From assembly GCF_013410665.1 (NCBI RefSeq), contig NZ_JACCFM010000001.1:3348001-3412000 (forward strand): a stretch of 64,000 bases of DNA, read 5' to 3'. This stretch comes from Leifsonia psychrotolerans. Its GTDB lineage: Bacteria > Actinomycetota > Actinomycetes > Actinomycetales > Microbacteriaceae. The notes below the pieces were generated by a model. It ran no database searches. It saw nothing but the letters and a program-made list of their open reading frames with translations, and was not told where the DNA came from. The translations under genes and the position numbers were made by a program. Below, piece by piece: positions 1 through 7,912 of the stretch (the stretch's first letter is position 1; each line of letters starts with the position of its first letter).

Positions 1-306
1 GTACGGCTCGCTGAAAACCGCGGCGTATGCCGCGTTGTAAGCGGCGAAATCGCGCTTGAGGTGCTGGAGGTGAGCCGTGGTTTTCACCACATCGTCCATC
101 GTTGCGCCGGCCGCGGTCACGACGGCCTCGATGTTACGCAGCACCTGGGCGGTCTGCTCGGCGACGCCGCCCGCGACGACCTCGCCGGTTGCGGGATCCT
201 GCGGGCCGAAGCCGGCCGTGTAGAGGAAGCCGTTGGCGACGACGCCGTGGCTGTAGGGGCCGGCCGGGGTTGGCGCGTTGGGAATAAGGATGGCCTGCTT
301 GGGCAT
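1..306 (-). CDS. RidA family enamine/imine deaminase (3' end cut by window edge)
   Basis: The 102 visible codons read MPKQAILIPNAPTPAGPYSH at the start, followed by VANGFLYTAGFGPQDP and a VLRNIEAVVTAAG block. This is the N-terminal two thirds of the YjgF/YER057c/UK114 (RidA) fold. The family hydrolyses reactive enamine/imine products of PLP-dependent dehydratases to 2-oxo acids. The catalytic arginine lies near residue 105 in the family, so it falls outside the window and cannot be checked. The gene follows the IclR regulator on the same strand with a 50-bp gap and is probably co-transcribed with it. The nearby fold-type III PLP enzyme (9156-10403) is a natural source of the enamine. RidA is often a housekeeping gene, so the pathway link is inference. 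Confidence 0.88.
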   Translation of the reverse strand, partial: MPKQAILIPNAPTPAGPYSHGVVANGFLYTAGFGPQDPATGEVVAGGVAEQTAQVLRNIEAVVTAAGATMDDVVKTTAHLQHLKRDFAAYNAAYAAVFSEPY

Positions 307-356
307 GTGTGTCCTGTCGGTTGTGGCGGGGTAGGTGATGACGGGTGCGCGGAACG

Positions 357-1091
357 CTAGCCGAGCTGCTGGGAAACGCGGTGGGCTGTGGCGAGAAGCG
401 CGGGAACGAGTGTCTTGAGGGCGTCCAGATCGTTGACCACTCGGATCGAACTGATCGAAATCGCCCCCAGGATGGTGCCGGTTGAGTCGCTCACCGGGGC
501 AGCGATGCAGTTCATGAAATCCTCGAACTCGCCGTCATCGACGCCCCATCCGGTGCGGGCGATCTCGTCCACCTCAGCGTCGAGAGCCTCCCGCGTGGTC
601 AAGGTATTGGGGGTGTGTGCGGTCCAGTCGGTTCCGGCGAGAATGTCGTCACGGCGCGAGGCCGGCAGCATCGACAGGATGGACTTGCCGACGCCGGTGC
701 AGTGGGGCAGCACCGAGCGGCCGATGCGCGAGTACATGCGTACCCCGGCGGTGTCTTCGATTTTGTCGACGTAGACGACGCTGTTGTCGATCAACTGGGC
801 CAGGTGAATCGTGCTGCCCACGCGCTTTTGCAGCTCGCGCAGTTCGTCATGTGCGATGCGGCGCAGGTCGATCTTGTCGAGGGCTTCCTGCCCGATCGCG
901 ATCATGCGGTGTCCGATGTGGTAGCTGCCGTCGGGCCGGTGCACGAGAAAGCCGGCCTGTTCGAGGGTCTGCAGCTGACGAAACACCGTCGAGCGGTGAA
1001 CCTCGAAATGCGCGGCCATCTCGGCCAGCGTGCGCGGCGACTCGGAAATGAACTCGATGATTTCAGTGGCCCGCTTGATGGTCTGCGACAT
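357..1091 (-). CDS. IclR family transcriptional regulator
   Basis: This 244-residue protein has a winged helix-turn-helix at about 5-60 (LAEMAAHFEVHRSTVFRQLQ) and an IclR effector domain at about 75-240, including TGVGKSIL and the late NCIAAPV stretch typical of the family. The length is normal. It is divergent from the kdgK-aldolase-ABC operon, across a 255-bp region packed with TGCAAC/GTTGCA words that are good candidates for its operator. IclR members such as KdgR sense 2-keto-3-deoxygluconate, which fits the KDG kinase and aldolase it faces. The effector here is inferred. The ATG start is followed directly by the wHTH. Confidence 0.93.
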   Translation of the reverse strand: MSQTIKRATEIIEFISESPRTLAEMAAHFEVHRSTVFRQLQTLEQAGFLVHRPDGSYHIGHRMIAIGQEALDKIDLRRIAHDELRELQKRVGSTIHLAQLIDNSVVYVDKIEDTAGVRMYSRIGRSVLPHCTGVGKSILSMLPASRRDDILAGTDWTAHTPNTLTTREALDAEVDEIARTGWGVDDGEFEDFMNCIAAPVSDSTGTILGAISISSIRVVNDLDALKTLVPALLATAHRVSQQLG

Positions 1092-1346
1092 ACGAGCACT
1101 CTATATGCACAATGAAGTGCAGCATGTGCAACTCGAGGAAACCGAGTGGAATGTCGCTATCAGTGCAACATATGCAACGGTCTATGCGGATGTTGCAAAT
1201 TGGGTTTGACATTCTCGCTCTCGGCTCCCTAGTGTGGGGCTGCACCACGAAACGTGCAACGCATGTTGCAAATAATGCAACACGCGCCGGAGGCTAACAC
1301 CGGAGCGCACTCCCTGCACTGAGTGCACGCTGTGAGAGAAGGATCG
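1092..1346. promoter_or_regulatory. Divergent promoter region with a cluster of TGCAAC half-sites
   Basis: Seven TGCAAC/GTTGCA words are seen, starting at 1127, 1164, 1173, 1192 (reverse), 1255, 1265 (reverse) and 1276. Those at 1255-1270 form a perfect inverted repeat TGCAAC-GCAT-GTTGCA. Those at 1265-1281 form GTTGCA-AATAA-TGCAAC. A sigma-70-like promoter for the rightward operon is TTGACA (1206-1211), an 18-bp spacer and TAGTGT (1230-1235). The palindromes lie just downstream of the expected transcription start, a repressing position, while other copies flank the IclR gene start. Binding by the IclR protein is inferred. Confidence 0.7.
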
Positions 1347-2423
1347 ATGCAGACCATGCCACCGCTGAGCTCGCCCCCGGCGAGCGGCGCGCGTGACAGC
1401 GCGACCGCTGCCGCGCTCTGCCTGGGCGAGACCATGGTCATGCTCGGTGCAGACGAAGGCAGCCTGAGCGAGAGCGCCGTCGCCCGCCTCTACGTCGCGG
1501 GTGCCGAGTCCAACGTCGCAACGGGCATCGCGCATCTCGGTCACCACGTCGAGTGGTTCAGTCGCCTCGGCGACGACCCCTTCGGTGAACGCATCCGGTC
1601 GTCCCTTGGCAACCGCGGGGTCGACACCCGTCGCGTGATCGTCGATCCCGACCATGGTACGGGTATCTACTTCAAGGATTGGTCGAGCGGCGAGAGCTCG
1701 GTCTACTACTATCGTTCAGATTCGGCGGCGGCGCAGCTGAGCCTGGCCGACTTTGCAGGCCTCGAGTTGTCGACGCGTCGTCTCTGCCATCTCTCCGGAA
1801 TCACCCCGGCACTCTCGCCCAGCTGTGACGCGGCGATGGGGGAGCTGCTGCTCACCCGGGAGCGCGGCGACACCGTGATCAGCTTCGATGTCAACCATCG
1901 CGCGCAGCTCTGGTCTGCCGAGGTCGCCGCCCCGCGCATGCTCGAGCTCGCTCGGGGAGCCGACATCGTGATCGTGGGCCGCGACGAAGCCGAGACGTTG
2001 TGGGGCACCGCGACCGCCGAGGCGATTCGCGAGCTGTTTGCGGATGCGCCGCTCCTGGTCGTCAAGGATTCCGACATCGGAGCGACGAGCTTCATCGGCA
2101 GCGAGAGCTACTTCGTTCCGGCACTGCGCGTCGAGGTGGTCGAGCCGATCGGTGCCGGCGATGCGTTCGCGGCGGGCTTCCTCTCTGCCTGGCTCGACGA
2201 CGAGGACCCGGTGAGCTGCCTGCGCCTCGGCCACGTCATGGCCGCGCACGTTCTGAGAAGCCTCGGCGATACGCCTCAGCTTCCGCCCCGCGCGGAGCTC
2301 CTGGCACTGGCCCGTCTCGACGAGCGGAGCTGGCGTGACCTGCACCTGACCCGCCCGCGGGTCGACGCAGTGTCCCCCGACCGAACCTCGCCGCTCCTCG
2401 TCAGCGAAGGAATCGCACTGTGA
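1347..2423 (+). CDS. kdgK: PfkB-family sugar kinase, probable 2-keto-3-deoxygluconate kinase
   Basis: This is a 358-residue ribokinase-fold kinase. The start at 1347 is chosen because GAGAAGG sits just upstream; an in-frame ATG at 1323 lacks a good ribosome site. The N-terminal substrate region reads GAESNVATGIAHLGHHVEWF and FSRLGDDPFGERI, as in KdgK. The PfkB signature IGAGDAFAAGF places the anion hole and catalytic base at G269-A270-G271-D272. It should phosphorylate KDG or a close relative at O6, feeding the aldolase encoded next, whose GTG start overlaps this stop (GTGA). It is the first gene of the rightward operon, under the IclR-type control region. Confidence 0.88.
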   Translation: MQTMPPLSSPPASGARDSATAAALCLGETMVMLGADEGSLSESAVARLYVAGAESNVATGIAHLGHHVEWFSRLGDDPFGERIRSSLGNRGVDTRRVIVDPDHGTGIYFKDWSSGESSVYYYRSDSAAAQLSLADFAGLELSTRRLCHLSGITPALSPSCDAAMGELLLTRERGDTVISFDVNHRAQLWSAEVAAPRMLELARGADIVIVGRDEAETLWGTATAEAIRELFADAPLLVVKDSDIGATSFIGSESYFVPALRVEVVEPIGAGDAFAAGFLSAWLDDEDPVSCLRLGHVMAAHVLRSLGDTPQLPPRAELLALARLDERSWRDLHLTRPRVDAVSPDRTSPLLVSEGIAL

Positions 2424-3052
2424 GCATCACCACCGACACCCTGTTCGCCGGTTCGCCCGTCATGGCGATCTTCCGAAACATGACCCCCACACACGCGACC
2501 ACGCTGGCACACCGGGCCTGGGACCTCGGCATCGAACTGGTCGAGGTGCCCATCCAGACCAGTGACGCCCTGCCCACACTGCGTGCCGTGGTCGCTGCCG
2601 GCCGCGAGCGAGGCAAAGTCGTCGGGTCCGGCACCGTCATCTCCCTCGAACAACTGGAGGCGAGCCGCGCTGCCGGTGTCGGCTTCACCGTCTCACCAGG
2701 CCTGGACGAGGCCGTCGTGGCAGAGTCGGCCCGGATCAATCTTCCCCACCTGCCCGGCGTCGCAACGGCATCCGAAATTCAGCGGGCCCTTGCCCTGGGC
2801 TGTACCTGGGTCAAGGCGTTCCCCGCCAGCGTGCTCGGCGCCACCTGGTTCACGACACTGCGCGGACCGTTCCCGCAGGTGAAGTTTGTGGCGACCGGAG
2901 GAATGGACGCGTCCAACGCGGCGGCCTTCCTTGACGCGGGCGTTTCGATGGTGGCGGTCGGCTCCGCGCTTGCCGATCCCGCCCAGGTCGATCTTCTTGC
3001 ACACCTCATCGCACAACGCAGAGCGAACGGGGGTTCTGAACCCCGCTCGTAG
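2420..3052 (+). CDS. Class I KDPG/KDPGal-type aldolase
   Basis: The 210-residue protein has the compact TIM barrel of the Eda/DgoA family. The Schiff-base lysine is in TWVKAFPAS (K132), E42 begins EVPIQT, and the phosphate-binding loop is VATGGMDASNAAAFLDAG. It cleaves a 2-keto-3-deoxy-6-phospho sugar acid to pyruvate and glyceraldehyde 3-phosphate. The usual Eda motif EVTLRT is replaced by EVPIQT, so the arginine that contacts the keto-acid carboxylate is missing. This resembles the EIPLNS type of DgoA, so a galacto-configured substrate cannot be excluded. The GTG start overlaps the kinase stop, implying translational coupling. Confidence 0.88.
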   Translation: MSITTDTLFAGSPVMAIFRNMTPTHATTLAHRAWDLGIELVEVPIQTSDALPTLRAVVAAGRERGKVVGSGTVISLEQLEASRAAGVGFTVSPGLDEAVVAESARINLPHLPGVATASEIQRALALGCTWVKAFPASVLGATWFTTLRGPFPQVKFVATGGMDASNAAAFLDAGVSMVAVGSALADPAQVDLLAHLIAQRRANGGSEPRS

Positions 3053-3136
3053 AGAGCTCCATCACTTCGCACTGCACCGCGCAGCGCGAGCGTTGCACAA
3101 CCAATCCCCCTCTTAGGCAAGCTCCAAAGGAGAAGC

Positions 3137-4192
3137 ATGTTTTCACGTGTTCGCAAGACCCTCGCCATCGGCGCGGCAGCAGCAATCGTCCTCACTCTCG
3201 GTGCCTGTAGCGCCGATGCGTCAGCGGAGGCAGACGGCCCGGCCACGGCCGGCGTCGCCGAGAACCTCAAGGTCGGCTGGTCGACCATCTACCTCAGCCC
3301 GTCCTGGATGCAGCAGACCGAAAAGCTCCTCAACGAGGAAGCCGGCCGTCTGAAGGACCAGGGCATCGTCGCTTCGATCGAGACGCTCAACGCCAATGGC
3401 GACACCTCGCAGCAGATCGCCCAGATCCGCACCATGATTCAGCAGAAGTACGACATCATCCTCGTCGATGCCGGCTCCTCGACCGCGCTGAACCCGGTCA
3501 TGGAAGATGCCATCGAGGAGGGCATCACCGTGGTCAACTTCGACTCGCTCGTCACGAGCGACAAGGTCACCAAGGTGGGCACCGATCAGGGCAAGTGGGG
3601 TGGCATGCTCGCCCAGTGGCTCGTGGACGAACTCGATGGCAAGGGAGACATCATTGCCTTCAACGGCCCCGCCGGTGTTGCAGTGAGCGAAGACCGTTGG
3701 GCGGGAGCCAAGGCGGTGTTCGACAAGAACCCCGACATCAAAATCGTGACGACCCTCAACAGCGAGTACAACATCGCGCCGGCCGCGCAGGCATTCGCAT
3801 CCGCCTACGCTGCAAACCCGGACATCGACGGTGTCTTCGCCCAGGGCGGTGCACTCGGCCTGGCCGCACTGCAGACGCTCATCAAGCGTGACGCCCCGAT
3901 GATCCCGATCACCGGTGAGAACTACAACGGATTCCTTAAGGCGTGGAGCGACAACATTCCCAACGGCTTCTCGTCGATGTCGACCGCTCAGCCCAACTGG
4001 ATGAGCGCCGTCGCGTTGCGTGCCGCCGTCGCGATCAAGCAGGGCAAGGACATCCCGAAGTGGATCGAGATTCCGCTGCCCGAGATCACCAACGATAACC
4101 TGACCGAGTTCGTGAAGACCGGTGAGCCGGACGACTCGTACCCGATCAACGAGTTCAGTGACGCAGACATCAAGGCGTTGCTCGGCCTCTAG
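3137..4192 (+). CDS. Sugar ABC transporter substrate-binding lipoprotein (RbsB/Peripla_BP_4 type)
   Basis: A 351-residue secreted lipoprotein. The signal peptide ends in the lipobox LGAC, with the modified cysteine at 24. A two-lobed type I periplasmic-binding fold follows, with motifs such as QIRTMIQQKYDIILVDAGS and a late TGENYNGFLKAW. AAAGGAG precedes the ATG. The gene opens the importer block (binding protein, double ATPase, two permeases) and lies 84 bp after the aldolase. It should capture the pathway substrate outside the membrane. The ligand is unknown; the enzymes around it point to an amino-sugar acid or its acyl form. A strong hairpin follows 12 bp after the stop. Confidence 0.92.
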   Translation: MFSRVRKTLAIGAAAAIVLTLGACSADASAEADGPATAGVAENLKVGWSTIYLSPSWMQQTEKLLNEEAGRLKDQGIVASIETLNANGDTSQQIAQIRTMIQQKYDIILVDAGSSTALNPVMEDAIEEGITVVNFDSLVTSDKVTKVGTDQGKWGGMLAQWLVDELDGKGDIIAFNGPAGVAVSEDRWAGAKAVFDKNPDIKIVTTLNSEYNIAPAAQAFASAYAANPDIDGVFAQGGALGLAALQTLIKRDAPMIPITGENYNGFLKAWSDNIPNGFSSMSTAQPNWMSAVALRAAVAIKQGKDIPKWIEIPLPEITNDNLTEFVKTGEPDDSYPINEFSDADIKALLGL

Positions 4193-4203
4193 GGCGTCGC
4201 TGT

Positions 4204-4232
4204 GGGCGCCAGGCAGTTTCTGCCTGGCGCCC
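4204..4232 (+). terminator. Intercistronic hairpin after the binding-protein gene
   Basis: A perfect 13-bp stem (GGGCGCCAGGCAG paired with CTGCCTGGCGCCC) closes a TTT loop. No long T tract follows, and the ATPase gene continues the operon. It more probably acts as a partial terminator or mRNA 3' stabiliser that keeps binding-protein levels above the rest of the operon. Confidence 0.75.
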
Positions 4233-4293
4233 CTTCGCCTTTCCGTTTCACCGTCACCGTATCGGCCTTGGCCGACGAGCAAAGGAGCCGCAC

Positions 4294-5835
4294 ATGGTGG
4301 CCGAAGAACCGAGAACCGAACCGCTGCTGCGCACCGATGCGGTCTCAAAGAGCTACGTGGGCATCGAGGTGCTGCACGAGGTGAGCCTTGACATCAAACG
4401 CGGCGAGGTGCTCGGCCTCGTGGGCGAGAACGGTGCGGGAAAGAGCACAATTCTCTCGCTTATCACCGGTATGACCGCGCCGAGCTCCGGAACGATCCAC
4501 TATGACGGTCGGCAGATCGCAACCACCTGGTCGCCCAAGCAGGCCCGACTGGTCGGTATCGGTGCGGTGCACCAAGAGCTGAGCCTCAACCCGCACCAGA
4601 CCGTGGCCGAAAACGTGTTCCTGGGCAACTGGCCCGTGCGTCGGGGCGTGGCCACCCAGCGCAGCCTCGAGAAGGCGGCCCAGCCGTTTCTCGACGAGGT
4701 CGGTCTCACCGTCTCGCCCGCCGACACCGTCGCCACGCTCACGCTGGGCGAAATGCAGCTGCTCGAACTGGCTAAGGCCCTCGTCTCGAAGCCGACGCTG
4801 CTGATCCTCGACGAGGTCACGTCCGCGCTGGATGACAGCCAGGTCGAGAACGTCTTCCGTGTCGTTCGGCGGCTCTGCGCCGAGGGTGGCGCCGTGGTCA
4901 TCGTGACGCACCGCATGAGCGAACTCTTCGCCATCTGCGACAGGCTCACGGTGTTGAAGGACGGCGCCTACGTCGCCACGCGCGCGCGTGCCGAGACCAC
5001 AGAAGATGACATCGTTCAGCTCATGCTCGGTCGCGCTCTCTCCGCCATCTTTCCCCCCAAATCAGCGGATGCCGCGGCCGGCGTCGCGCCGCTCCTTCGG
5101 GTTCGCGACCTGAGCGTTCCCCGTGCCGTGCACGGGGTCAGCTTCGAACTGCGCCCCGGCACCATCACGGGTCTGGGCGGGCTGCAGGGCCAGGGACAGA
5201 GTGAGGTTCTGCGTGCCCTCTTCGGACTCGCCGCGCATACCGGCCAGATCGAGTTCGACGGCAAGCCCGTCACCATCTCGGCCCCCCGCCACGCCATCAG
5301 CAACCGCATCATCTACGTGCCGGAGGACCGCAAGGTCGAGGGCGTCGACGTGGGATTGTCGGTCGCCGCCAACCTGCAGCTGCCCAATATTCCGCTCCTC
5401 GCGCCGCTGCGCCGCCTGGGCACCGTCAACCGCCGTGCCGGCCGCGACCTGGTCGCCGAGATGATCGCGAAGCTGCAGATCAAGGCTCGCCCGACGCAGG
5501 AGGTGCGCCGTCTCTCGGGCGGAAACCAGCAGAAGGTTGCGCTCGCCAAATGGCTGCCCACCGAACCCCGTGTCTTGCTGCTGGCCGAACCCACCCGCGG
5601 TATCGACGTCGGCACCAAGCGCGAGATCTACCGGCTGTTGCGTCAGTTCGCAGATGACGGCCTGGCGATTCTCGTCACCTCGGGCGACACGCTTGAACTC
5701 ATCGGTCTCTGCGATGAGATCGCCGTCATGTACGAGGGCCGCATCGTCGAGCGGCTGCAAGGCGAAAAAATCACCGAGGAAGCGCTTGTGCATGCCTCCG
5801 TCATCGTCAAGGAGAGTGAACCCGATGTCGCTTGA
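4294..5835 (+). CDS. Sugar ABC transporter ATP-binding protein (RbsA-type, two ATPase domains)
   Basis: 513 residues with two ABC domains. Domain 1 has Walker A GENGAGKST (44-52), Walker B LLILDEVTSALD and a degenerate signature TLGEMQLLELAKAL. Domain 2 has the degenerate Walker A usual for RbsA (GLQGQGQSE) but a full LSGGNQQKVALAKW signature. Its Walker B reads VLLLAEPTRGID: the magnesium-binding Asp is Ala431, whereas the second RbsA-type protein in this window keeps Asp. Domain 2 is probably catalytically dead and domain 1 drives transport. AAAGGAG precedes the ATG. The 3' end overlaps the permease start by 11 bp. Confidence 0.93.
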   Translation: MVAEEPRTEPLLRTDAVSKSYVGIEVLHEVSLDIKRGEVLGLVGENGAGKSTILSLITGMTAPSSGTIHYDGRQIATTWSPKQARLVGIGAVHQELSLNPHQTVAENVFLGNWPVRRGVATQRSLEKAAQPFLDEVGLTVSPADTVATLTLGEMQLLELAKALVSKPTLLILDEVTSALDDSQVENVFRVVRRLCAEGGAVVIVTHRMSELFAICDRLTVLKDGAYVATRARAETTEDDIVQLMLGRALSAIFPPKSADAAAGVAPLLRVRDLSVPRAVHGVSFELRPGTITGLGGLQGQGQSEVLRALFGLAAHTGQIEFDGKPVTISAPRHAISNRIIYVPEDRKVEGVDVGLSVAANLQLPNIPLLAPLRRLGTVNRRAGRDLVAEMIAKLQIKARPTQEVRRLSGGNQQKVALAKWLPTEPRVLLLAEPTRGIDVGTKREIYRLLRQFADDGLAILVTSGDTLELIGLCDEIAVMYEGRIVERLQGEKITEEALVHASVIVKESEPDVA

Positions 5836-6850
5836 CCTCGCCACGAAGCCTGCGCCTTCGGCCCAGACCGGGTCGGCCGCGGCGCCCGTCGGGCTGCTTC
5901 GACGCGTGACAGACGTGATCTTCCAACGCAGCGCCGAACTCGTCGGCATCAGCCTGCTTCTGTTGGTGCTGCTCTCGCTCTACGCCCTCTACGACCAGAG
6001 CCTGTTCACCGGCAAATCGATCATCATGCTGTCGGCCCAGTTCTTGCCGCTGATCATCGCGTCGATGGCGCAGGCAATCGTGATGCTCACGGGCGGTATC
6101 GACCTGTCGATCGGTGCCGTGCTCTCGCTCGTCATGTCGATCTTCGCGGTTCTCGCGGGCACCGGAGTCGGCGTGGTCGGCGCGATTCTGATCGCGCTCT
6201 CGGTCGGAATGTTGGTCGGGTTGTTGAACGGGGCGCTTGTCGCATTCGCCCGGCTCCCTCCGATCATCGTCACGCTCGCCGCCTCATTCCTCTGGTCCGG
6301 GGTGACGCTTGTGATTCTTCCGCAGCCCGGCGGACTGATTCCCGCAGACCTGATCCGCGCGTACAACAAGGGTTGGAACGGCCTGGCCCTCGGCGTCGTC
6401 GCGCTCATCATCGTGCTCGCTCTGTGGAAGTACATCGCGCGGTCGCGTTTTGGTCTCTCGATCTATGCGGTCGGGGGCAATGAGCACGGCGCGTTCGCCA
6501 GCGGGATCCGGGTTCGTTCGGTCACACTGTGGGCCTACGGGCTCAGCGGACTGTTCACCGGTATCGCGGGCATCGCGTTGACGATTCAGACGGGAACCGG
6601 CGACGCTAACCTGGGCGTGCCGTACACGCTCAACACGATCGCCGCGTCGATTCTGGGCGGCGTGAGCTTTTTGGGCGGAATCGGGCGGATGCGTGGGGTC
6701 GTCATGGGCGCACTCGTCGTGGCGATCCTGCCGATTCTGTTGCTCTTCATCGGCGTCTCGCCGTTTTACCAGCTCGTGGTGCAGGGTGGCGTTCTCATCA
6801 TCGCCTTCGCCTCCAAGTACGTCCTCACCCGTGGAAAGCAGGCGGTCTAG
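5825..6850 (+). CDS. Sugar ABC transporter permease (RbsC-type)
   Basis: 341 residues with a cytoplasmic N terminus of about 35 residues followed by roughly ten hydrophobic segments. The family motif GGIDLSIGAVLSLVMS follows MAQAIVMLT, and FARLPPIIVTLAASFLWSG is the usual BPD_transp_2 stretch. The ATG at 5825 overlaps the ATPase stop and is the only start that does not add unrelated upstream sequence. It forms the membrane channel with the next gene, giving a heterodimeric permease. Confidence 0.92.
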   Translation: MSLDLATKPAPSAQTGSAAAPVGLLRRVTDVIFQRSAELVGISLLLLVLLSLYALYDQSLFTGKSIIMLSAQFLPLIIASMAQAIVMLTGGIDLSIGAVLSLVMSIFAVLAGTGVGVVGAILIALSVGMLVGLLNGALVAFARLPPIIVTLAASFLWSGVTLVILPQPGGLIPADLIRAYNKGWNGLALGVVALIIVLALWKYIARSRFGLSIYAVGGNEHGAFASGIRVRSVTLWAYGLSGLFTGIAGIALTIQTGTGDANLGVPYTLNTIAASILGGVSFLGGIGRMRGVVMGALVVAILPILLLFIGVSPFYQLVVQGGVLIIAFASKYVLTRGKQAV

Positions 6851-7912
6851 ATGTCTGAAACCAGCACACTCACCCCGGATGCCGCCCGGCTCGGTGCCAG
6901 CGCTCCCGGCGGCGGCGCTCCCCACGGCAGCGACCCCCACGACGACGGGCCTCGCCCGGCAGCGCGGTCAGGTCTCAGCGTCGGCGTGCGTTCCGCGCTC
7001 GGCAGCCGTGCCGTGCTGTCGTTCATCGCTCTCGCTGCACTCTGGCTGATCGCCGTGCTCGTCTCGCCCTCGTTCGGCGCGCCGGCCACGACCCAGTATC
7101 TGCTGCAGACGGCGGCGTTCCTCGGGATCATCGCGCTCGGTCAGACCCTCGTGATCATCATGGGCGGCATCGACCTCTCGGTCTCGGGTGTCGTCGCGCT
7201 CTCCGCTGTCGTCTGTGCCCAGATCGCCGAGGCGGGCGGGCCGGTCGCCGGCGTGATCGTCGCGCTGATCGCCTGCGCGGTGGTCGGAACCTTCAACGGC
7301 GCCGGGGTCATCTTTCTGGGCATCCCACCGATCGTGATGACTCTCGCGAGCGGTACGATCCTCACCGGTGTGCTGCTGATCTACACGAACGGCAGCCCCC
7401 GCTCGGCCGATATTCCGCTTCTTCGCGTGATTGCCAACGATTCCATCGCCGGCATTCCGTGGGCGTTCCTGGTCTGGTTGGCTTTCGCCGCACTCACTCT
7501 CTGGCTGCTGCACGGGTCGGGAATGGGCCGCTACGCCTTCGCCGCGGGCAGCAGCGCGACGGCTTCCCGGGCGGCCGGCGTGCCGATGCGAGCAACCACC
7601 CTGACCATGTACACCGCCTGCGCCGTTCTCGCGGGCGTCTCGGGGCTCGTCTTGCTCGGCTTCACCGGAACCAGCTCGCTCACCATGGGCAGCCCCTATC
7701 AGTTGCTCTCAATCGCCGCGGTGGTGCTCGGGGGAACCTCCATCCTGGGCGGTCGCGGCCACCTGCTCGGCACCGTCTCGGGTGCGTTGCTGCTCACGCT
7801 GCTCACGTCGTTGCTCAGCGCCTGGGACTTCTCGGAGGCGTGGCGCCGCGTCGCACTCGGCGCTCTCATCCTGGTGCTGCTGCTGTTCTACTCCCGCGAA
7901 TCAAAACGATGA
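6851..7912 (+). CDS. Sugar ABC transporter permease (RbsC-type), second subunit
   Basis: 353 residues, starting at the base after the preceding stop codon. An Ala/Gly/Pro-rich cytoplasmic N terminus (about 40 residues) is followed by some ten membrane segments. The signature GGIDLSVSGVVALSAVV and IFLGIPPIVMTLASG identify the BPD_transp_2 family. The tail ends in RESKR. It is a paralogue of the upstream permease. The stop codon overlaps the start of the M20 hydrolase gene (ATGA), which ties that enzyme to the transport operon. Confidence 0.92.
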   Translation: MSETSTLTPDAARLGASAPGGGAPHGSDPHDDGPRPAARSGLSVGVRSALGSRAVLSFIALAALWLIAVLVSPSFGAPATTQYLLQTAAFLGIIALGQTLVIIMGGIDLSVSGVVALSAVVCAQIAEAGGPVAGVIVALIACAVVGTFNGAGVIFLGIPPIVMTLASGTILTGVLLIYTNGSPRSADIPLLRVIANDSIAGIPWAFLVWLAFAALTLWLLHGSGMGRYAFAAGSSATASRAAGVPMRATTLTMYTACAVLAGVSGLVLLGFTGTSSLTMGSPYQLLSIAAVVLGGTSILGGRGHLLGTVSGALLLTLLTSLLSAWDFSEAWRRVALGALILVLLLFYSRESKR

